This document shows positions 8,276-17,651 of a DNA stretch of 17,808 bases, one piece after another; position 1 is the first letter of the stretch; every line of letters begins with the position of its first letter. A program made the position numbers and the translations under genes. Below the pieces are notes generated by a model, which was not told the DNA's origin, did not search any database, and was given only the letters and a program-made list of their open reading frames with translations. Source of the stretch: Amoebophrya sp. AT5.2 (taxonomy: Eukaryota; Sar; Dinophyceae; Syndiniales; Amoebophryaceae). Where the stretch lies: assembly GCA_005223375.1 (NCBI GenBank), contig RXOD01004838.1, forward strand, positions 1-17,808, read 5' to 3'.

Positions 8276-9088
8276 GATGTCTTTTGGAAATCGAGGTGAT
8301 GAATTGCGCTATGACTTGGAACAATGGCGCTGCCCTGCAGCGGAAACACTATACGACTTACGCACTCGCTCCTCCAACTGCAGGTGAATCGAAATAAGTA
8401 CTGTTCATCCGTAGATAAAGCAAATTTAGCTTTAGATTTTTGTCTGCTGGAGGAGACCCGATGTTAAACTATAACGGAGAACAGTACCGGTGCTCCAGGT
8501 TACAAGGGTATAGTTACGATTATTAGGTTAGCAGTGGGTATTAGTGCCCAGGCTAGAAAAGCCACTTTGACTGTCTTCATTGGTAGAAGTGTCAGCATTC
8601 GTTTGTTCATATTCCAGGATCGTACCACTAGTATTTATTTACCGATACTGCTGGATCACGGCATGTTATTTTGGGATCTTATGATGATCGGAGCCAAACA
8701 CCCGAACGAGATCGGAGCACACATTTGGTTCCCTGGCGAGAGTGTTCGGCGTTTGGCGTTTCACTACCACACAGGAGACTGCGTCGAATTTCTCTTCTGC
8801 GAATCGATCGAGTTCGATCGAAGGGCAGCCAGACCTTCGCTGTATAAGTCTTCGTCGCAAAATGTGACCAGAGAGTTCGATATCGATGGATCACGCAGAG
8901 GGCGTCTTGTTGAAACTGGTACTATACAATGTGCGAGCACGGTGAGGTACACGCCGGGGACGGGGCATTGAGTCTGAAAAGCTCGACCTCGACAGCACGC
9001 ATGCAAGTCTAGGTCTACTTCGTGAAATTAGATAGTAGTAGTGGTCCTGTACAGAGAAATAAGAGATTTAGTTGCGCCTGGCGCTTTT
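8276..9088. other. Intergenic region between the kinase 3' end and the repeat-protein 5' end
   Basis: About 810 bp. A plus-strand frame at 8534-8971 (145 codons) starts only at GTG and matches nothing I recognise; minus-strand frames here are short. It must contain the 3' UTR of the kinase gene and the promoter of the DUF4116-like gene. No repeat or RNA gene was seen. Confidence 0.45.
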
Positions 9089-12000
9089 TTAGTCCGGGCT
9101 TAGCAGGTTTAGGGTGTGCAGCAAATCGTTCTCGCTGGGGTTGTAAGTGCCGAACCTCCCGCTTTCCACACGCGCCTTCATTTCGCGAACGTACCTCAAC
9201 AGGCTGCGCAACCCGAACAGGTACCCCTCGTCCCTGTCGACTTCTTGTTCCGCTCGCACGCAGACGAACTTGCCTTTTTTTTTTTCGCGGTTTTCGAGCA
9301 ACTTCGCGCGCAGCTCCCTCCGCTTCTTCGTCTCTGGCAGCACGGGTCCTCCGGTCGCCCCCGGTAGTTGGTCAGCCTGATGATCTTCGTCTTCCTCCGC
9401 TTTTTCAGTGGCGCTAGGGGCGGCCGTCACCAGGCTCCTTTGCGTTTGTCGGTTTGTGGTCGCCATCCGATGCCTTTCCATTTCCTTGAGTCTTGCCTCC
9501 TCGTATTCGGCTCCATCGAATTTTTGGACCTCATCCTTGTCGTTAGCGCCGTCGAACAGCTTTGCCAACTTTCTGTCCACCTCCGCGTCGTATCGCCGAA
9601 AGTCCTCGAAGTTAGCCTTGGTGATCTGCAGTTGCTCAGGAAGCTGCGCGCGAAGTTCGTCTTCAGGATGGACTTCGTGCGGAACACGCTCAGCTGCTGT
9701 TAGAGGTCACGAAAACCCATCTGGTGATCCATCTCGTGAAAATGTGACGAATGGCCCAGAAATTGGCGAGGGACCACGCCCGGCAGAGCATGGGAACCAA
9801 CGGGCACTGGTTCCCGAGCGCGAGCACTACGGGGCAGCCTGCTGCTGCATCACGGCCCATTCCGTCCGGCAGATGTCGAAGCTTTCCCTGTGGTTCACTA
9901 CGAAGCCTATGCGGCACTCCTAGGGTTGGCACTCCTGCACAAAGAAACGCCACCACGCCCCGAAGAGCAAGCTAGCCACGAACTGCAAGGCCCCGGCGGT
10001 GGTCCCGCGTCCGGCGAGCACCAGAGCCACACCGTTCCAACATTTTCACGAGATGCTACTAGAGATGCGTTTTCGTGAGCCTTAATGCTGGTTTCGTGTC
10101 CCTTTCGACTTCTTGTTCCGCTCGCACGCCATGAGACGAAGAAGCGGAGGGAGCTGCGCGCGAAGTTGCTGCAGAAGCTTCAGGATGGACTTCGTGCGGA
10201 ACACGCTCAGCTGCTGGTTTCGTATCAAGGGACCAGCGATGGTAAGTGGCCGACACTCTGGTGAGTGCTGCGTAATCGGTCCCCACTTGGCGATGGCGGA
10301 TTTTTGCCCTAGGTCGGCGCGAGTGCGCAAGGCGCTCTGAGCCAGTAGCTAGAATCAACGGCGCTGGAAGACGAGCAGTATGAAGGCAGGGCAAAATCAT
10401 GGGGCACCTAGAGTGGCGCTTTCTTGTTCGCTGCGTGGTGGTGCAAGGTTGCCAGGGTTGCCGACCGCGGAAGGCCGCGGTTTGTCCTAGTACTGCAGGG
10501 GAATCCAATTCCAAAAAAGCCCCGCAAAAATTTCACTTACAGGCACTTGCCACCTGGTCCCGACATAAGTTGCTTCTTCGCGCGGAACAAGATGTCCATG
10601 CACGTCTTCCTCTTCCGCCCGAACCCCATGATCCATTTGTTTCTGGTTCATCGCGTTCTGCTTGTGCTCGATCGGAAACGCATGCGCAAAATCGATCAGG
10701 TAGACCCAGAGGGTCGCTAGGGGGTCGGCCATATCGTAGACGAACAGCAGCGACGACGAAAACAGCTTGTAGCAGGGTGCCGTTTTGAGGATTAGGTAGA
10801 TCTCGCCGAGGAGTGTTTCCACCTTGGAGAGCATCTGCAGTTTCAAAACCTTGTTTTTCTCCGCGTCCGCGAAATCGGGACTAGCCTCCAAGAACTTGTC
10901 CAACACCTGCTTGGAGGAAGCGTGGCCGTCTTTCTTGTTCGGCTTCGGGTTCGCGTTCGGGGCAGGTTTCGTTTTGTCGGCCGTGTCGTCCTCCTCGGAC
11001 GAGTTCGCAGTTTTTATTCTGGCGGATGTTGTTGATGGTGAAGTTGCCCCTGCCGCGGCGGCAGTCGTGCTGGCAGCCGTCGCTGCGACGGATGTAGCGG
11101 CCGTGGCAACAGTCGCGCGGTCTAGCGAGGAAGAACTTTCTTGCGACCACGGCTGCTGAGATTTCGTCTGGGAGGTACTCGTCGTCGTCCTCGTCGTACT
11201 GCCGGCGCTTCCCGGCTCCTTCTCCTTCCCCAGCGCCAACCTGCGCGCCCGGTTCGCGTTTTCGAAGGTGATGTCCTCCACGAACTTAAAGAAGATCTCG
11301 AGTGCGTGCAAAACGGTGCGCTCGTCGAGCTTAAGGCCCCACTGGGAGTCCTTTTTGGAGACGCGAATGATCTTCTCCATCTTTCTCGTGCTCGCCGATG
11401 CTCCTGTCGGGGGCGGTCCTGGTCCATCGAAGTTGCCGCTGTTCCGCGTCGACGGATTGGCACTTGGGTAGGCCGAGGGGGGCGATCCGGTGGAGGTCGC
11501 CTCGCCGACACTCTCTGGGCAGATCGCGGACGACGACGTCGGCGGACTCCTCAAGTTCACAATTTTCTCAAGCGAACTCGCCTTGCTTGACCGCTGGTAA
11601 GGAACCAAAGTGGTTTCGGGCCTCGTCGGGGGGCTTTTTAATATCCTGGCTTCCTCACGACCACGGCGATCTGCTTCTTCGGGAGAATCTTCTGGATTGT
11701 TCCGGCCGTGCGGTGGTTGGGCAGAAACAGGATCACTGCGGGGGGACAATGGGGGCACGAAAGCAGGGGCGTCCACTGGTTTCGTGTCCACCGGTAGTTG
11801 ATGTGTGGTTAGCATACCAGTGCCCAACGACGACCCCAGCGCGGCTACTTCTTTCGTCGCTCTCCGCGACGAGCGTCCCGACGCGGGAGACCACGAGCGA
11901 CCGCTCCCAGCAGGAGCGGGGTTTTGTTTGAAGTGCAGCCGCATGATTCGCGTGAACTTCATGCCGACGACGCGAAATCCCAACTTCGACTGCAACGGGT

Positions 12001-15000
12001 ACTTTTCGATGCATTTTTGCTTCTTGCTCTGGCTCGCCAGCGGGTCGTAGGTTTGCTGCCCGATCTTGATATCGCACACGCAGGGCAGCACCATGCCCCA
12101 CGTGACGTCCTCCAACACCAAGTACGTGTTCGCGAGCCGCCGCCGTTTCTGGTCGCGGTGGTGCTCGTCCTGGAACAAGTTCGACCGCGACCCGGAGGGC
12201 GCTCCCGCTGGGCCATGATGGCCATAATATCCGTACCCGGCGTGGTAGCTCCCGTGATAGTATCCGTACAGATTCGTGGTGGTGGGCCGCGCGCCTGCGC
12301 CTGCGGCACTTGGTCCGGTATACGAGCCCGCGCGCCTGCCGCCGACATACAAGCCCCCCCGCCGTTGTTCCGGGGCAGGTCCACGCACACCACTTGCGGG
12401 CGAGCCCGAACCCCCGCAGGTGCCGTGCGTGGACCTGCCCCGCGCGCCGGCCCCCGGTGCCGCGTGAGAGATCGAGCTGCGCATGTGCGGCAGCGACCGA
12501 ATGCGGGAGACCCCGAGTGGCCTACTCGAAGACGAACCCGTGGCAGCATTGTGTAGGTGGAACCCACCGCCCGGCAGGGGTGGGGGGCCACCTCCGGGGT
12601 TCGACATGTTCGTTGATTCTTCACTGAAACAGCCCGCTTGACTGCCGGCGTTCGACAGTTTGCTCCTACCGTCCAGCATTCTCAACATGCCTCCTTTTAG
12701 GTCGCTGGCAGATGCAGTCGAGGGGTGCTGGTTGCTGCTTTCTAGTTTATGACGGTGGATGAAGGACGAGTTGTAGCCATAGCCGCGCCCGAAGCCGGAC
12801 GCCGAGCGCGAATGGTGTACACGAGCCGGCGAATTTCCATTCGCCCCCGGCCGATCTGGGCTTGATGAAGACGCTGCTGCTGCATCTTCAAGCCCTGTTC
12901 CTACGGCCGGGTCGCCAGCAAAAGTGAAGGTGCGATCGCGCGGCGACGACAGCTGCGTCATGCGATTGAGCAAGGTCGTGTCCCGCGGGGTGTACAGTGG
13001 ATCGATATTGTAGGAGGCCGTAACGCTCGTCACGGACTGGGGGGAGTCTTCCGTACCCTCGCCATCGGAAGCGGGGTCGCTGAACAGAGACATGCTTTGA
13101 ATCACGTGGGTCTCCGGCAGCTCACCAGCAGTGTTCAGGCGGCCGGGATCATTATTCCGGACCAGCGGGAGGTGGTCGCTCTTGAGAAAGTGTAGGGGGG
13201 GCAGGAGACCACCGGTTTGTTCCGCGACCGCGATACCGTCCTGCGGGGACAACACGCGGGGACCCGCAACCTCAGGAAGGCCAGCCGTACCCGCGGGGCT
13301 TTGGCGATGGTGCGGGGGCAGGTACCGGCGATCCCTCCTCCGGCTCGGGGAATCCTGGAGGGCCTGCACCTCACCGCTTCTGACAAAATCGGTAAGTTCG
13401 GACCTATCTTCCTGATCTGCGCTGTTTGCGCGGTCCTTTTTTGCGCCAGCCCGCATGGACGCTTCATCTGCTACTAGGAAATCATCCACGCGACCGCGAA
13501 TTGGTGGAGCTCGTGGAGACAGTCTGCGGTCATCGTCCACTTGCGTGGCTGCGATCTTGCTGGTACTGCCGAATCCGGGGAGCGTTCGCACAACGCCAGG
13601 AGCGGCTATGTTCGCTGCCGCAGCTGCTCTGGGCCCTCTCCCCGCGTACGGGCCCAGTCGAACCACATTCGGGTCGTCCTCATCGGCATCCATCACATTG
13701 TTCTCCTCGGCGACGCGGATTTCGTGGTCACTTCTGTCGTCCTTCTCCTCTTCGCTTTGTGGTAATTCCACCTCTTCCTCCCGTATCGTAGCGGGACTGT
13801 TTATCGTCGGCGGCGAGCGCAAGTTCGATTCTTTACTTGACCGCCGACCTGCTGCGCCAACCACGTTTAGCGTCCTTGCCGGAGAGGCCGTGGCTGTCGT
13901 TTGCTGCTTCCCCGGTGACGAAAAAGACGAGGGCGCGCGCTGCAATATGGGCGAATGCCATGGGTGTGCTGGATCATTCTCACGCCCGTCATTAACGGCT
14001 CCATCGTTGTTCAACTCCCCGATCCCATGGGGGCCGTTCGTCAGCTCGGTGTTGCGCGATCTCCTGCCGCTCTCCACTTCGCCACCTGGGTGGTCCAGAT
14101 CAACACTCCCGCCCCCGTCATCTGCAGGACCCAGGCCTAGCATTCCCGGTGCGAAATTCAGTACTCCTTCCCCGACGTAGTACGAGTCCAAACTGCTCGG
14201 AAACCTTGTTCCTCCTTCTTCACCCCCGTCTCCGGTGCTCTTGTTTCGTGCAGACGTTGCCAGCGGCTCCTGGCCCGTGTCACTCGCTGGCGAACTCAAC
14301 ACCAGGCTGCCGACCAACGATTCGACGTCCGAGAAGTGCTTTGCGTAGTAGTCTGCCTCGTACCCGAAGTCGTTGTATTCGGTCCACGGAATGCCTCCAC
14401 GAAAGCTGTCGAAGTAGCTATCCAGTGCGCCTGGTACTAGAGCGGGACCACCTGCGCTGCCCCTGCTGTCCTCCTCCGTCACCTCCTCCGCAGTTGTACC
14501 GGTGCCGGTTCGCGTGTCGATGTCATGTACCTGCTGGCTTCGCCTGCGGTTGACTTCCCGGATCATACCGTGGTCACCGTCTCCTGCATCGGTCATCGTC
14601 TCCTGTAATAATATTGAAGGTCCTGGTGGCTGTATCTTCTCGCCGGGTCCCTGCGTTGGCTCGGACGTCATGCTGCGAGTGTACACCTTCGCGAGATTTT
14701 CAAAGTAGGTGTTGTCGTGCTCATCTCGCGCCTCGCCTTCCTCCGAAAAGCCGCTATCCTCGCCGTCCATCGTGATCGTCCGTTGGGGTGCTACAGGTTT
14801 CGCCGACTTGGACTTGCCGCCGGAACCGCTGCTGTGGGAGTTTTTTCGCCCGAACATCTTGGCGGAGTTGCTTCCCCCGAGCTTGCTGGCCGCTCCTGCC
14901 GGTAAAGGTCCTCCGTTCAACCCGAACTGCACCAGCTGGAGGTCCTCCGTTACCGCCGCGATCGAGTTCATCTCCCCGATCGAGTCTTCGATCGGAACTA

Positions 15001-17651
15001 ACCGCGGTTCTTCCCGGCCGGTCGTTGTCGCGCGCGTAAGCTTGTAGTCGAAGTCGCGGTGGTCGTTAACGATCACGTTTTTCGTGCCGGTCAGAGCGAT
15101 GTCGGAAAGTATGGGGGACGACGGATCGAACAAGAGGTCCTCCAGGGGACCGACGGATAGCGACGGATTATGGTCGCCGCCTCGGCGCGGGCTCTCCGAT
15201 CGGCCGCCCACCTCCTCGTTCACATCATGATTACACCGCTCTGAAGATGATGCTGCGGCTGCTGGCGATTTCTGCTTTGATGCCCCCACCTCTGTTCGGT
15301 TTGGCTCGCCCAAGTCATCGTCATGCTGTTGTTCCTCGTCCTCGTGGTCCTCCCTGCTGCGGGTGCGCGTACGAGCGAGGAGCGCGGCGTACTGCACTGC
15401 CGAGAAGGCTTCATTCAGGTTCACGCTGCTAGCGGGAATTGGTTGCGTGTCCCACACAGTACTCGACGAGGACACAGAAGCACCGGTCAATGTCCGCTCC
15501 TGCACCAGAGCGGGCTCCTCGCGCGGCACTTGTGCCGTCTCCGAAAAGGGACCGGTGGACGTCGCAGCGACCGTGCCCCGCGCTGGCGTTGCCCCCGCAG
15601 GAGGAATTTCTATTTGTGGGGGGTCTCGTTCTGGGGTGTCTGACGTGTTCATCTGCACCGAAGCCACTCGCTTTTCGACTTCTTTTTCCACTGGTGCTTC
15701 CGCTACGGAAAAGGTGACTGCGGGGGCAGCGCCATCGGCGGTTGAGGGTGGACGCGGAGCGCAGTCGCGTTTTGCATCGGCCTCGTCGCTTCCCTGCGCT
15801 TGTGATTGTGATGTTGGTTCCTCTTGCGACAGGACGTCCAGCGTAGCAACGACGAGCCTAATATTCTGATCCGCGACTCCCGAAGCAGAGCTGCTGTCGC
15901 CTGATTTCTTTTCGGCCACTTCTTCAGGAAGTCTCTTGTTGCTGAAATGGACACCCGCGGTGCCGACGTCGCCGATTTTGGTGAGCGGCGCAAACGCTCC
16001 CTGCGAAGTAGATGAGCCCCCGTCGCTGTGGTCCGCAGATTTAGTCTGTGCTCCACCAGGAGCACCTGCCCGCAGTGGAGGATCAAACTTTCGAGGGGTT
16101 GGACTTGGGGGACTTCTTCCCGACGTCGTGACCATGTCCGGAGAGCTGCGACTCGCATGGATTATTCCCGGCGGGAAAATTTCGCTTGCGCGAGCCGCAC
16201 ATGGGCGTTGCTTCGACGGCGAGCAGACGTTGTTCAATCTTGTCGTGGTCATCTGTTGGGGACCAGCGCCGTCGCGCTGAAGATCTGGAAGTGCGATGCG
16301 AATCAATTAAAGATGAAATAGTACAAACCATCGCGTACTGGAAAAAAGTTATGTACATCGCCCCAAGTTCCAGTCGATGTCGTCGAGGCTCATTCTGGTT
16401 GACGACGACGAGCCGCTGTCTTTGTTTACCGGTGCCCAGGTGTAGCACGATTGCCCCGTCACCAGTCTCGTCAGTGTGCGTTCCTCGCCGCTTATGCAAC
16501 GGAAATGTGTCCGTGTGGGTGTCCCGAAAAAGTAAAAGAACGCAGGGAGGAGCTTCGTGAAGTCTATGGCTCGTGGGCCAAATTTCCTAGAGCTCAATAG
16601 GTCCCGCTCCCAGTCTGAATGTCAAGGAAGCTGGGATATATTTCGTCGGGGTGTACTAGCAGCGAGTTAGGACACGGCATACTGTGCGGGAAAGGTTCTG
16701 CTCGGGGTCCGAATCAAAGTCTCCTGTCCGACGCACCTCCCCGACACACAGCTAGCCATCGGAGACTACGAGTACGAGCGCAACCATCTTCCCGAGCTCC
16801 TGAGAAATAAGTTGGACACCAAGACAAATTTCCTCTGCATACCGAAGACCGTGTCGGACTGGTGCTGGTCGTTCAAAAGCTGGAGCTTCATCAGGCTACC
16901 GCTTGACGCGGTCGTGGTGCCCCCCTGCTGAGCGGTGCTCCCCGCCGCCGTGCCGACGCTCAATCCCGACGATCCGCCGGCCGTGCTGAGCCTTTGGTGA
17001 AAGTGATCTGGGCCTTCGGCCGCGCGGCCGCCGCCGCGGCCACTGCCATGTTGATGGGGAAACAGTGTCGATGGGAGACTGCCGGGAGACCCAGTGGAAG
17101 TGTTGGTTGAGTACTCGATGCGCTGGATCAGCTTCTTCCGCTGGTCCTTTCCGTAAAACTTGGGAAGAAACTTCAACAGCGTCAGAGGGGGCGCGGAAGG
17201 CTGCTGATGGCATTGATGGGCGAGGTCTGCTTCAGGGGGATAGGCAAAGGGGGCTTCGAAAGTAGCGCTACTGGCGCCGGCCAACAGCGAGGACGTGGTT
17301 GCCGTGAACTGGCTGGTCTTGTTTGTGCTGGCGTCGTTGTTCGTCGTGACCCCGCTGTCAGCGGCGAGCGTGCTATCAGTAGGGTCATTTTTAGGCAACA
17401 CGGGCGAAGTCGCATCTTCCGCCCCCGCTGCAGGAGGAACCAGATTCTCGCGGCCCCCGCCCTGCTTATTTCCAGCAGCACGTCCGCCGTCGAATTGGTT
17501 GTTCATGAAACGGTAAAATTCGTACTCGATCCGCCCCCGCGACTTCGTCCGTCCCTCGGCCTGCTCCCGCTCCGACAAACCCAGCCACGGCTTGTAAACG
17601 CGGCCGTTGTTTACAGGTTGGGTTTGTTCATATTTCGAAAAACATTCATAT
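9089..17651 (-). CDS. IPMK: Giant inositol polyphosphate multikinase-like protein (IPK family), at least four exons, probably 5'-partial
   Basis: The IPK family phosphorylates inositol polyphosphates, feeding IP4/IP5 and pyrophosphate signalling. Proposed exons (minus): 17651-16843, 16284-10541, 10430-10086 and 9694-9089, about 2,500 residues. Family blocks occur in the right order: NGRVYKPW (17585-17608, candidate ATP-site Lys), EYEFYRF (about 17509-17529), FLPKFYG (17150-17170), LEDVTWGM (about 12095-12118), the catalytic PxxxDxKxG as PCVCDIKIG (12059-12085) followed by QQTYDPLAS and KYPLQSKLGFRVVGM, SSSLLFVYD (about 10730-10760), LIDFAHAF (10673-10699) and DEGYLFGL (9209-9232). Between these lie long Ser/Gly/Pro/Arg-rich disordered insertions: about 1,490 residues between FLPKFYG and LEDVTW, and about 310 between DFAH and DEGY. 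QTYDPLAS and the DFAHxFP..DEGY pattern favour the multikinase over the hexakinase branch. Exon A's 5' limit is uncertain, and the expected N-terminal GH motif is not seen, so further exons probably lie beyond the right edge. The junction between the second and third exon is the least certain. Confidence 0.82.
9695..9699. repeat. Target-site duplication, left copy (tgctg)
   Basis: This pentamer matches 10086-10090 on the other side of the element. In the element-free duplicate it occurs once (10212-10216), as expected for a target duplication created on insertion. Confidence 0.75.
9700..9744. repeat. Left terminal inverted repeat of the introner-like element
   Basis: A 45-bp end sharing 35 positions with the reverse complement of 10041-10085. 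The mismatches cluster at positions 4-7 and 24-30; the blocks tcacgaaaac and catctcgtgaaaatg are fully conserved. Sequence similarity stops sharply after position 45. Confidence 0.85.
10041..10085. repeat. Right terminal inverted repeat of the introner-like element
   Basis: Inverted partner of 9700-9744. The outermost bases are TTA on each end (read inward from each side). No similarity continues into the flanks apart from the tgctg direct repeat. Confidence 0.85.
10086..10090. repeat. Target-site duplication, right copy (tgctg)
   Basis: Direct repeat of 9695-9699. On the coding strand it reads CAGCA. Because the junction repeat is identical, the exact splice point can slide over five bases, and none of the positions gives GT-AG, GC-AG or AT-AC ends. 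Confidence 0.75.
10101..10226 (-). repeat. Tandem coding duplication (126 bp, 42 codons) in the kinase gene, upstream unit
   Basis: The unit encodes DTKPAAERVPHEVHPE, then an Ala/Ser-rich stretch, then VRAEQEVER. It is followed directly by a second unit that starts DTKPA, is interrupted by the introner-like element, resumes AERVPHEVHPE at 9694 and ends VRAEQEVDRD at 9230-9261. The DNA blocks are 10178-10216 versus 9661-9699 (39 bp identical) and 10098-10129 versus 9230-9261 (31 of 32). The middle of the upstream unit (10134-10170) is an inverted copy of 9297-9333. Confidence 0.85.
10431..10540 (-). other. Kinase-gene intron B (110 bp, GT-AG), acceptor provisional
   Basis: The donor CAAGTGCCT|GTAAGTG is the best consensus donor in the window. 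The acceptor CCACCACGCAG|CGAACAAG is the one that fits phase 0 into the frame leading to the C-terminal kinase motif; another phase-0 option is GCTCAGAG near 10330. The intron contains a short perfect hairpin, accgcgg-aagg-ccgcggt, at 10464-10481. Confidence 0.55.
12371..12442. repeat. Long hairpin inside the kinase coding exon (72 bp)
   Basis: The 18 bases cggggcaggtccacgcac at 12371-12388 are perfectly reverse-complementary to 12425-12442. After a 2-base mismatch, 12391-12400 pairs with 12413-12422 with one mismatch, leaving a 12-base loop. The hairpin lies in the Gly/Arg/Ser-rich insertion just N-terminal to the catalytic motif and is 24 codons long, so its loss or splicing would keep the frame. 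Confidence 0.85.
16285..16842 (-). other. Kinase-gene intron A (558 bp, GT-AG)
   Basis: The donor is GTCTTCG|GTATGCA and the acceptor CACTTCCAG|ATCTTCAG. Both are phase 1, giving DTVF-D-LQRDGAG across the junction. The 5,744-base exon that follows has no early ATG requirement, because its frame opens upstream of any Met (first ATG at 16252). An internal exon is possible: a minus-strand frame at 16349-16597 contains a candidate donor GCGAT|GTACATA. I left it in the intron for lack of a family match. Confidence 0.65.

Larger units (their letters stand above)
9700..10085 (-). mobile_element. Introner-like element: 386 bp with 45-bp terminal inverted repeats and 5-bp target duplication
   Basis: The left end begins ttagaggtcacgaaaac and the right end finishes gttttcgtgagccttaa. 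The two 45-bp ends (9700-9744 and 10041-10085) are inverted copies, 35 of 45 bases identical. Both ends carry tcacgaaaac and ctcgtgaaaatg in the same order. The pentamer tgctg flanks the element at 9695-9699 and 10086-10090. On the coding strand the element starts with TTA, and the exon frame meets a stop (CTC TAG) inside the left part, so the kinase C-terminus can be made only if it is removed. Excision of the element plus one pentamer rejoins CCA GCA to GCT GAG in frame (TKPA-AERVPH), exactly the sequence seen uninterrupted in the duplicate at 10212-10226. No transposase is encoded; the interior has only short open frames. Best reading: a non-autonomous transposon-like intron (introner). Confidence 0.8.

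Noticed and set aside
8534..8971. Plus-strand open frame of 145 codons between the repeat protein and the kinase
   Set aside because: It starts only at GTG, shows no recognisable domain, and lies antisense in a region expected to hold UTRs.
9408..9923. Plus-strand open frame of 171 codons
   Set aside because: It runs through the minus-strand kinase exon and into the introner-like element. Its Ser/Arg-rich composition fits an antisense shadow.
9690..9956. Minus-strand frame inside the introner-like element as a possible separate mini-gene
   Set aside because: It starts at the alternative codon ATG/GTG level without context, crosses the terminal inverted repeat, and shows no transposase or other family motif.
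16349..16597. Possible extra kinase exon within intron A
   Set aside because: The frame is open and a GTACAT donor exists, but there is no family match and direct joining of the flanking exons already keeps phase. It is mentioned as an alternative only.
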